NCBI RefSeq assembly: GCF_003112695.1 | Contig: NZ_BFBP01000002.1 | Span: 436,970 to 500,969 of the forward strand | Length of the DNA: 64,000 nt | Direction of reading: 5' to 3' | Source of the DNA: Azospira sp. I13 | GTDB lineage: Bacteria > Pseudomonadota > Gammaproteobacteria > Burkholderiales > Rhodocyclaceae | In this document: positions 46,380 through 53,830 of the stretch, piece after piece | How the letters are laid out: each line of letters opens with the position of its first letter | Position numbering within the stretch: the first letter of the stretch is position 1 | Position numbers and translations under genes: made by a program | Notes under the pieces: model-generated | Database searches by the model: none | What the model was told of the DNA's origin: nothing | Seen by the model: the letters and a program-made list of their open reading frames with translations, nothing else

Positions 46380-49013
46380 ATGCCTGCCGCACCACCACCC
46401 CGGCCAGGCACCCAGCGGGGCGCTGCCCTGCTGCTCTTCTTCCTCATCGTTTTCGTTCTCGGGGCCTACGCCATGCTGCGCCAGCTGGGCCCGCGGGACC
46501 TCTTCCAGAGCCAGGAGGGCGCCACCCAGCAAGCCCTCGCCCAGGCCAAGGAGGCCCTCCTCGGCTATGGTGCCAGCATCGTGCCGGCCGCCAGCTGCCT
46601 CAATCTGGCCAGCTGCGCCCGGCCCGGCGACCTGCCTTGCCCCGACCTCAACGATGACGGCGTTGCCGAGCCGTCCTGCGCGGCGGGAGCCCTGGGCCGC
46701 CTGCCCTGGAAAACCCTGGGCCTGCCCGACCTGCGGGATAGCAGCGGCGAACGGCTGTGGTATGCCCTGTCGCGCAACTTCCGCCCCCTTGACCGACAGG
46801 TGCTGAACAGCGACCTCGGCCCCGGCAGCCAAGGCACCCTGGCCCTGCGGGACCCCGGCGGCAGTGGCTGGATTCATGCGCCCCAGAGCGGCAGCGGGGA
46901 AAGCGGCGCAGTCGCGCTCATCATCGCCCCCGGCGCCCCCCTGAGGCGCTGTGACATCGGGCAGCAGAACCGGACGGCAGCCAACGCCAACGTCGCAGCC
47001 CATTATCTGGACCGCAACCGGCTCCCGGGGGATTGCAACGCCGGCCCCGGCAACGACGAGGACAACGCCGTTTTCAGCGATGCCGAGGCCGGAGCGGCAG
47101 CGCCCGACGGCTTCATCGCCGGCCCGGTCAGCGTCAGCAGCAATGACGGCCAGCTGACGCTGGTCAATGACCGGATCATCAGCATTTCCCGGGATGAACT
47201 GCTGGGGGTGGTAGAGCAGCGCATCGCCGGCGACGTCAGAACCTGCCTGGAAAGCTACTTCAAGGAACGGGGCGAATTCCCCTGGCCCGCCCCCTTGGCG
47301 CTGCCCGCTGCCTACCTGGGGCGGGTAGCCACCCTGGTCGGCCGCCTGCCGGACCAGGAAGAGGGCGCCGGCAGCCCCGAGGCTGCCCGCAGCGCCCTCT
47401 TCACCCTGCAAGCCACCATCGCCACCGCCAGCACCGCGGCCCAGCGACTGGCTGGAGCCACCCAGGTCCTGGTGCTGCTCTCCCAAATTCGTGGCATTGC
47501 CTACGCCATCTACGAAAATGTCCTGGCGGCCCAGAAGGCCGCCTACGATGCCAAGGACAAGGCGGCCAAGGCCGCTACCGCCAGCGCCAGCACCGCCGCC
47601 AGTAAAGCCGACCAGGCCGTAACCTACGCCAACACCATGGCCCAGGCCCTGCGCAAATCCCGGGTCGATCTTTTCCTGCCCCGCCTGGAAAGCGCCACCA
47701 CCGCCCTGGAGACTGCACGCCAGGCGATGCTCGCCGCTCCGGGCAGCGGCACAGCCACCACCCTGGCCCAGCGGGCCGAGGAACTGCGCAGCCTGACCGC
47801 CGCACCCCGCACCCTCAACGCCGCCGTAGCCACAGCCCTCGGCAGCACTCAGGCCCAGGCCCTGAGTAGCCGGCTAACCGCCCAGGCTGCCGCTGCCCTG
47901 CCTCCCACCGCCACCTACGCCGATGCCGACCTGGCCGCCAGCCAGGCAGTGGCCGGGGCCCAGTCCCTGCGGGCAACCATCCTGCTCAACGGTACCAACA
48001 TCCTGCCGGAGAACATCAGCCCCTATCTGGACTTGCTGGCGCAAAAGATCGCCGCCCTGGCTCTGCCCGCCGACCCTCAGGCCACCCAGGACCTGCGTAG
48101 CGCCACTGCCGGATATATTGCCTTTCTTGACGCCATCACCGGTGGCAGCAGCCTGATGGCAGCCCGGCAGACGGCCCGCGACGGGGCCCTGGCCCTGCAG
48201 AATGCGGTGGACGCCCTGGCTGCCGACAACGCCGCGCCCCTGCTCCTGACGGCAGTACAGAGCCAGGGAAGCAGCACCGCCAGCCTGGGCGCGGCCCTCG
48301 CCGGGGCGGTGGATGCCAACGGCGACAACCTCAGCCTGAGTACCCTGCAGGCCTACACCGGTGACCTGCAACTGGCCCGCAGCAGCGGCATCCTGAATAA
48401 CATCAAGGCCAGTGCCGCCATCCTGCGGGACTACGAACAGGCGACTTACGATGATCTGGGCACCATCGTGGAGCTGGCCTTCAGCGGCTCCAACCCTTCC
48501 CAGCCGCCGGTTTACGACGCAGCCAGCGCTGGCATTGCCGCGGCCCAGTCGGTCATCGACGGAGGCGGCGGCAGTACCGGCGACTTCACCACACTGCTGA
48601 CCCGCATCGACACCGCCCTGGCCTCACTCGACCGCCTGGATGCCAGCTACCAGGCCACGACCACGCCGCTGCCGGTGAGCTGGCCGAGCCAGTGCGCCTG
48701 GCTGGAGGGCATCAACGTCGACACTTGGTGGGCCCGCAACCAGTGGAAGGCCCTGGTTTTCTACCAGATCTACCGCAAGACCAACGATGGTTCCGCCGGC
48801 ACCCTGACAATCAACGGCAAGGGCAAGAATCAGGTGGTGGTGGTCGCCGCCGGGCGGCGCCTGGCCAGCCAGGGTAGCCGCCCCTCGGCGGCAATCGGCG
48901 ACTATCTGGAAGACATCAATGCTTCCCCCAGCCGCAACGCACCGGGGGATAATCCGGATGCAGCCTTCATCCGGAAGCCCTCCGGCAACGACTTCAACGA
49001 CCATTTGCGATGA
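46380..49013 (+). CDS. Giant pilin-like protein with Ala-rich helical insert
   Basis: An 877-residue protein with a hydrophobic N-terminal helix (GAALLLFFLIVFVLGAYAML, about 14-33) like PilX/GspK-type minor pilins. A conserved region with DLPCPDLNDDG and LGRLPWKTLGLPDLRDSSG follows (about 80-120). From about 310 to 765 comes an Ala/Ser/Thr-rich, probably helical stretch (KAAKAATASASTAASK is typical). A C-terminal module (WPSQCAWLEGINVDTWWARN onward) follows. Relatives I know lack such an insert and are about 350 residues. DLNDDGVAE resembles a calcium loop. The ATG was chosen 4 bases after the previous stop; the end overlaps the next gene by four bases. Confidence 0.72.
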   Translation: MPAAPPPRPGTQRGAALLLFFLIVFVLGAYAMLRQLGPRDLFQSQEGATQQALAQAKEALLGYGASIVPAASCLNLASCARPGDLPCPDLNDDGVAEPSCAAGALGRLPWKTLGLPDLRDSSGERLWYALSRNFRPLDRQVLNSDLGPGSQGTLALRDPGGSGWIHAPQSGSGESGAVALIIAPGAPLRRCDIGQQNRTAANANVAAHYLDRNRLPGDCNAGPGNDEDNAVFSDAEAGAAAPDGFIAGPVSVSSNDGQLTLVNDRIISISRDELLGVVEQRIAGDVRTCLESYFKERGEFPWPAPLALPAAYLGRVATLVGRLPDQEEGAGSPEAARSALFTLQATIATASTAAQRLAGATQVLVLLSQIRGIAYAIYENVLAAQKAAYDAKDKAAKAATASASTAASKADQAVTYANTMAQALRKSRVDLFLPRLESATTALETARQAMLAAPGSGTATTLAQRAEELRSLTAAPRTLNAAVATALGSTQAQALSSRLTAQAAAALPPTATYADADLAASQAVAGAQSLRATILLNGTNILPENISPYLDLLAQKIAALALPADPQATQDLRSATAGYIAFLDAITGGSSLMAARQTARDGALALQNAVDALAADNAAPLLLTAVQSQGSSTASLGAALAGAVDANGDNLSLSTLQAYTGDLQLARSSGILNNIKASAAILRDYEQATYDDLGTIVELAFSGSNPSQPPVYDAASAGIAAAQSVIDGGGGSTGDFTTLLTRIDTALASLDRLDASYQATTTPLPVSWPSQCAWLEGINVDTWWARNQWKALVFYQIYRKTNDGSAGTLTINGKGKNQVVVVAAGRRLASQGSRPSAAIGDYLEDINASPSRNAPGDNPDAAFIRKPSGNDFNDHLR

Positions 49014-49717
49014 CCTGCCCACCCCGCTCCCGCGTCTCGGGTTTTACCCTGGCCGAACTGGCTATCGTGCTGGTCATCATTGCCCTGCTGGCCGGTGGCA
49101 TGCTGCTCTCCCTCTCCACCCAGAGCGACATGCGGGACAGCGGCGACACCCGCAAGCAGCTGGCGGACATCAACGAAGCCTTGCTCGGCTTTGCCGCCAG
49201 CCACTCGGCAACGGACGGCCGCCCCTACCTGCCCTGCCCGGATACGGATAATGATGGGGTGGAGCAACCCCGCTCCGGCAGCGGCGTCTGCCCCAGCCAG
49301 GAAGGAATCCTGCCTTGGGTCACCCTGGGTCTGGCGCAGACCGACAGCTGGCAGAACCATTACCGCTATCGTGTCGCCACCGGCTTCAGCAATGGCCAAA
49401 CCGGCTTCTATCTGGGCATGCCGATCACTCCCGCCAACACCCTGCGGGTCTGTGACAACGCGGCCTGTAATGCCACCATTCTGGCCAGCGGCCTGCCGGT
49501 TGTGGTGCTCTCCCACGGCAAGAACGGCCTGGGCGCCATCAGCGCCAGCGGCGCCGCCAACCCGGTCTCTAGCGATGCCGATGAACTGGAAAATGGCGAC
49601 GGCGACAATGATTTCGTCTCCCACACGCCCACCCCCGGCGGCTTCGACGACCAGGTCAGCTGGATTTCTCCCAACATCCTCTTCAACCGCCTCATTGCCG
49701 CCGGACGTCCCTTGTAG
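49010..49717 (+). CDS. Type IV minor prepilin
   Basis: A 235-residue prepilin with a class III signal: a short basic leader ending in Gly, then FTLAELAIVLVIIALLAGG with Glu at mature position 5, so prepilin peptidase should cut at G|F near residue 11. The globular part has LPCPDTDNDGVEQ, a DxDxDG loop that may bind calcium and that is shared in form with the giant neighbour. It overlaps that gene by four bases (ATGA). It is probably a minor pilin that works with the giant protein at the pilus tip; the tip role is inferred. Confidence 0.9.
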   Translation: MTCPPRSRVSGFTLAELAIVLVIIALLAGGMLLSLSTQSDMRDSGDTRKQLADINEALLGFAASHSATDGRPYLPCPDTDNDGVEQPRSGSGVCPSQEGILPWVTLGLAQTDSWQNHYRYRVATGFSNGQTGFYLGMPITPANTLRVCDNAACNATILASGLPVVVLSHGKNGLGAISASGAANPVSSDADELENGDGDNDFVSHTPTPGGFDDQVSWISPNILFNRLIAAGRPL

Positions 49718-49846
49718 AGGCTTCTTGACCGCTAGCTTTGTGAGCATTTGTCAGGCTTTTCGCATTGACCTAGCCCGGGACCTCCTGCCAAACTCCCTGC
49801 AATTGCCCGTACTTCCGTACCGGCGCGCCTGGACTGCGCTGCTCCC

Positions 49847-51154
49847 ATGCCCCTCAACAGCCTTCTCGAACCCTTCCGCGATGCCGGCCTGACCACCGGC
49901 GATACGGAGGAGATGCGCCTCAACAAGTCCCTGCTGATCTTCGCCACGGGCCTGATCAGTTCGGCCTCCATGCTCTGGCTGCTGCTCTACTGGCAACTGG
50001 GCCCCCGCTTTTCCTCCACCATTCCCTTCGCCTTCCAGCTACTGCTGACGGGTAACCTGCTGCTCTACTTCAAGACCCGCAACTTCACCCTGTTCCGCAC
50101 CACCCAGCTGGGCCTCTTCCTCTTCGTGCCCTTCGTCGCCCAATGGAGCATGGGCAACTTCATCACCGCTTCGGGCATCAGCCTGTGGGGGCTGCTGGCC
50201 CCTATCGGCGCCATCCTGTTCTTCGGCGTACGGGAATCCCTGGCCTGGTTCATTGCCTACATTTTCCTCACGGTGCTCTCCGGCGGCTTTGACTATTACC
50301 TGGCGGACATGTCAGCCATGGAGGCGAGCAAGGTGCCGCTGCGCACCAGCATCTTCTTCTTTGCCCTCAATTTCTCCGCCGTTTCCAGCATCGTCTATCT
50401 GCTGCTGCGCTTTGCCACCCTGGAAAAGCAGAAACTCCAGGCCCGCATGGCCGAGGCCCACCAGTTGCTGCAGGCCGAACAGGAACGCTCGGAAAAGCTG
50501 CTCCTCAATATTCTCCCCGGTGCGGTGGCGGAACGGTTGAAGCACAGCAACCAGACCATTGCCGACGGCTTTGCCGACGTCACCGTGATGTTTGCCGACA
50601 TCGTCAATTTCACCAAGGTGGCAGAGGGACTCTCGCCCCAGCAGGTGTTCTCCATGCTCAACCGCATTTTCTCGTCCTTCGACGAGCTGGCGGAGGCCTA
50701 CGGCCTGGAGAAGATCAAGACCATTGGCGATGCCTACATGGTGGCCGGCGGCCTGAGCCAGGATCAGGACAACTACGCTGACGCCATCGCCGATCTGGCC
50801 CTGGCGGTGCGGGATCTGCTGCACCGGGACTTCGAAGTCAATCGCATGCATCTGGATGTGCGTATCGGCATCGGTACCGGCCCGGTGGTGGCCGGCGTAG
50901 TAGGCAAGAAGAAGTTCATCTACGACCTGTGGGGCGACACGGTGAACATCGCCAGCCGCATCACGGCGGAAGGGGTGCCCGGCATGATCCAGGTGGATGA
51001 AACCACCTACCGGCGCCTGCGCGAACGCTACGACTTCTACGAACCTCAGACCCTGTACCTGAAGGGCAAGGGCAACATGACGGTCTACCGCCTGAACGGC
51101 AAGAAGCCGGCCATTCCGGCAGTCCCCCAGGCCATTCCCGACATCATGGGCTAG
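49847..51154 (+). CDS. Membrane class III adenylate cyclase
   Basis: A 435-residue protein with six hydrophobic helices (about 27-195), a short coiled coil (about 195-220) and a cyclase catalytic domain (about 230-420). Metal-binding Asp residues lie in MFADIVNFT and IKTIGDAYMV. The base-selecting residues are Lys (in EKIKTIGD) and Asp (in YDLWGDTVN), which favours ATP over GTP. It follows the pilin genes by 129 bases and overlaps the end of the convergent histidine kinase by 11 bases. cAMP control of pili is known in Pseudomonas through the MASE2-type CyaB and Vfr, so a pilus link is plausible. Confidence 0.92.
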   Translation: MPLNSLLEPFRDAGLTTGDTEEMRLNKSLLIFATGLISSASMLWLLLYWQLGPRFSSTIPFAFQLLLTGNLLLYFKTRNFTLFRTTQLGLFLFVPFVAQWSMGNFITASGISLWGLLAPIGAILFFGVRESLAWFIAYIFLTVLSGGFDYYLADMSAMEASKVPLRTSIFFFALNFSAVSSIVYLLLRFATLEKQKLQARMAEAHQLLQAEQERSEKLLLNILPGAVAERLKHSNQTIADGFADVTVMFADIVNFTKVAEGLSPQQVFSMLNRIFSSFDELAEAYGLEKIKTIGDAYMVAGGLSQDQDNYADAIADLALAVRDLLHRDFEVNRMHLDVRIGIGTGPVVAGVVGKKKFIYDLWGDTVNIASRITAEGVPGMIQVDETTYRRLRERYDFYEPQTLYLKGKGNMTVYRLNGKKPAIPAVPQAIPDIMG

Positions 51155-52862
51155 GCAGCGCCAGGCGGAAGCACACCCGCCCGGGCCGATTTTCCTCCAA
51201 AGACAACTCGTACCCAGCCCCTGCTGCCAGGCGGGCGGCTTGGTACAGGCCGATCCCCAGGCCGCTGGCGGAAGCCACCGGCGCCCGCCCCAGATCGTCC
51301 ACCAGGGTCTCTGCCACGGGGCTGCCTTCATCCTCCACCCGTAACACCAAGCCTTCGACCCGGCCCGTATCGGGCGCACTGAGGCTCACCGTCACCGGCA
51401 GGCCAGCCCCATCCTGGACCCGCTTGCCCAGGGCGTTTTGCAGCAGGTTGTCGGCCACCGCATCGAAGGCACTCGCCGGAACCCGGGCATTCCCCAGGGT
51501 GCCACGCAAGGTGAAGGCAACCCCCTGGTTGGCATAGCGCTGGACCAGGGCCGACCACCAGTCCGCGGCCAGCACTTCCGGCATGTCCGAGGCATCGGGC
51601 CGCTGCTCCAGCTTGTCCAGGGTCTGGCGCAGGCGCTGGGTAACCATGGGCAACTGGCGCTGCATCAGGGCCTGGAAGCGCTCCGCATCGTCCGGCCCGG
51701 CGGTTTCCGCCACATGGCACAGATTGGTGAGGGACTGCAGCAGGTTCTTCACGTCGTGGGTCAGACGTGCCCCGGTCTCATGCACGGCCTGCACGTAGCT
51801 CATCTGCTGCAAGGTCCGGCCTCGCAGCTTGGCCAGGTAGAACTCCGCCAGCAGCCGCAACAGCAGATGGAAGTGCAGGATCAGGGCCGGCGACAGCTTG
51901 TGCCGGGTACTCAGGGAAAGGCTCAGGGGGGGGCATTCGAAGGTTTGCTGGAATTCGCCTTGACCGCCGAATGTCCCGCTACGATGCTCGGCCCGCCATT
52001 CACCCCCCACCATCCAGGGCAGTACCAGCAACTCTTCCAGGGTGCGGGTAAGGAAAAGCTCCGGGTCCGCCTCCCGTTCTGCATGGAGGGTCAGACGACG
52101 CATCCATTGCTCGAACGGCAGGGCGACGCTCATCAGGTAGCGGGAGAAGAAAACACCAAACCCGGCAAAACCGCCCCGGGGGTCCCAGGCCCAGGCCAGG
52201 AGAAAAAGCAGCAGCGCCATGACCAGCACGGTGGAGGCCACCGAAGCACCGTAGCTGGTGCCATCAAGGAGCATAAAGGCGAGGCTGCCGAGCACCAGCA
52301 CGGCGAGCAGTAGCAGGACGAACAGGCTATAGACGAAATCCACCATTTCCGCCCGCCGCACGGGAGCGGGGGAGGCAGTCCTGGGCCACAGCAACATCAG
52401 CAGCAGCAACAGGGGCAAGGCATAGCGGAAAAGGGGCTCCAGTTCGGAAGCCGGAGACAGGCGCTGGGGCACCACCTGGGGCACCAGCCAGCCCAGCAGG
52501 GCGACAAGCAGATAGCCGAAGGCCAACAAGAGGAAGATCCGCTGCCGGCGCTGGCGCACATACAGCACCCGCCCGCCGACCACGGCGGCGAGGGTAGCCG
52601 TCCAGAAAATCAGCAGCCACAGGTTGAGGTTGAAGGTGAGCAGGGCCACCCCGCCCAGCACGCCCACCAGTTCGAGAGCGCTGAGACGGCGCGCCGTTTC
52701 GACAAAAGGCTGCCAGAGGATGAAGAGGCCCACATGGACCAACCACAGCCCCTGGCCCAGCAAAGCCCGGGGCCCCAGGGCGAGGGCGCCGTAGAAGAAG
52801 GCAAGCAGCACCACCAGCAGGACTTCCTGGCGCAGCAGCAAGCGGCTCATCCAGTTCAGCAT
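51144..52862 (-). CDS. Polytopic membrane histidine kinase
   Basis: A 572-residue sensor kinase with about eight hydrophobic helices in the first 260 residues and no large periplasmic loop. A GAF-like part (about 270-370) may follow. The phospho-acceptor is in GARLTHDVKNLLQSL (near 392), and the ATPase domain has the N box DNLLQNALGKRV, then DEGSPV and GLGIGLYQAARLA. GGAG lies 6 bases before the ATG chosen. It is divergent from the major pilin gene and convergent with the adenylate cyclase. It is the only kinase in the window and so the likely partner of the sigma-54 regulator at 34452. Confidence 0.9.
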   Translation of the reverse strand: MLNWMSRLLLRQEVLLVVLLAFFYGALALGPRALLGQGLWLVHVGLFILWQPFVETARRLSALELVGVLGGVALLTFNLNLWLLIFWTATLAAVVGGRVLYVRQRRQRIFLLLAFGYLLVALLGWLVPQVVPQRLSPASELEPLFRYALPLLLLLMLLWPRTASPAPVRRAEMVDFVYSLFVLLLLAVLVLGSLAFMLLDGTSYGASVASTVLVMALLLFLLAWAWDPRGGFAGFGVFFSRYLMSVALPFEQWMRRLTLHAEREADPELFLTRTLEELLVLPWMVGGEWRAEHRSGTFGGQGEFQQTFECPPLSLSLSTRHKLSPALILHFHLLLRLLAEFYLAKLRGRTLQQMSYVQAVHETGARLTHDVKNLLQSLTNLCHVAETAGPDDAERFQALMQRQLPMVTQRLRQTLDKLEQRPDASDMPEVLAADWWSALVQRYANQGVAFTLRGTLGNARVPASAFDAVADNLLQNALGKRVQDGAGLPVTVSLSAPDTGRVEGLVLRVEDEGSPVAETLVDDLGRAPVASASGLGIGLYQAARLAAGAGYELSLEENRPGRVCFRLALPSP

Positions 52863-52975
52863 CCCCAGCTCCGCCTCTCGAAACGGCAAAATTTGAACAG
52901 CACTGTCAAAAAACCAACACCTCGCCAGCACTCGTAAGGGAATTTACCGGCAAAACGGCCAAAAATCCCCATTTA

Positions 52976-52995
52976 GCCGGGAACCGAGTCCCGGC
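52976..52995. repeat. 7-bp inverted repeat overlapping the -24 element
   Basis: GCCGGGA (52976-52982) and TCCCGGC (52989-52995) are exact reverse complements around ACCGAG. The right arm covers the GG of the sigma-54-type promoter, so a protein bound here would compete with sigma-54. It could instead be an mRNA stem on the kinase side. Confidence 0.5.
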
Positions 52996-53007
52996 ACGAG
53001 ACATGCT
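52992..53007 (+). promoter_or_regulatory. Sigma-54 (RpoN) type -24/-12 promoter of the pilin gene
   Basis: CGGCACGAGACATGCT matches the consensus TGGCACGNNNNTTGCW at all but two fixed positions. The invariant GG (52993-52994) and GC (53005-53006) are separated by exactly 10 bases. Transcription would begin near 53018, giving a leader of about 43 bases with an AAGGAGA ribosome site before the pilin ATG. Sigma-54 control of the major pilin gene is well known for PilS/PilR systems. Confidence 0.75.
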
Positions 53008-53060
53008 TTACAATTCACACCCAAGCACTCACTCAAGTATCGGGTCATAAGGAGACCACC

Positions 53061-53732
53061 ATGTACGCACGTCAAAAGGGTTTTACCCTCGTTGAAATTG
53101 CCATTGTACTCGTCATCATCGGCCTGCTTCTTGGCGGGGTGCTGAAGGGTCAGGAACTGATCACCCAGGCCAAGATCAAGAATGTGGCCAACGACCTGAA
53201 CGGCATGAGCGCCGCGGTTTATGGTTACCAGGATCGCTACAAGCGCTTCCCTGGCGACGACAATGGCGCCGCCACGGCAGGAGCGGTTGTGGGCCGCTGG
53301 GGTGGGACGACCGCCAATGGTGACGGTAACGCCCAAGTGGGTGCTGTTGGCCTGGGTGCAGTTCTGGATTGTTCAGCAGGCGCTAATGCCGCTGCCGAAA
53401 ACTGCCTCTTCTGGCAACACCTTCGCCTGGCCGGCTTCATCGGTGGCGACACCACCAATGTCCTCGCTCCCCAAAACGCGGTTGGCGGCGTTCTCCATGT
53501 GCAGAATGGCGCACTGGGTCTGACTGGATTGGTACTGTGCAGCACCAACCTGCCTGGCAAGATTGCCAATGCCATCGACGCCCAATTCGATGATGGCCGC
53601 CCCAATGCGGGCCAGGTCCGGGGCATTGCCGGAGTAGCCGGTGCCTATGCCCTCGACACTGCAACCAATGCTCTCGCTGCCTCTTACTTGGACGACGGCG
53701 CAACGGTTTATACCGTTTGCAAGACGCTCTAA
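53061..53732 (+). CDS. Major type IV prepilin (MshA-like)
   Basis: A 223-residue prepilin. The short basic leader MYARQKG is followed by FTLVEIAIVLVIIGLLLGG with Glu5, so cleavage is expected after Gly7. The C-terminal part has two Cys pairs (CSAGANAAAENC, and CSTN with the final VCKTL), as expected for pilin disulfides. It has its own sigma-54-type promoter, a strong AAGGAGA site and its own terminator, which fits an abundant subunit. It is monocistronic, behind the divergent kinase gene. MshA identity is by context. Confidence 0.9.
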   Translation: MYARQKGFTLVEIAIVLVIIGLLLGGVLKGQELITQAKIKNVANDLNGMSAAVYGYQDRYKRFPGDDNGAATAGAVVGRWGGTTANGDGNAQVGAVGLGAVLDCSAGANAAAENCLFWQHLRLAGFIGGDTTNVLAPQNAVGGVLHVQNGALGLTGLVLCSTNLPGKIANAIDAQFDDGRPNAGQVRGIAGVAGAYALDTATNALAASYLDDGATVYTVCKTL

Positions 53733-53752
53733 CAAACAAGACAAAGTACGTA

Positions 53753-53780
53753 AAAAAGCCCGCCATCCGGCGGGCTTTTT
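53753..53780 (+). terminator. Intrinsic terminator of the pilin gene
   Basis: GCCCGCC (53758-53764) pairs with GGCGGGC (53769-53775) around a 4-base loop, with five flanking A:T pairs and a T-run, 20 bases past the pilin stop. It works for the + strand and may also serve the convergent antiporter gene. Confidence 0.92.
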
Positions 53781-53830
53781 CTTTGGCGCCAGAGCAAAAC
53801 CTCCGCCTGACGCCAGGGCGGTTTGGGTAG

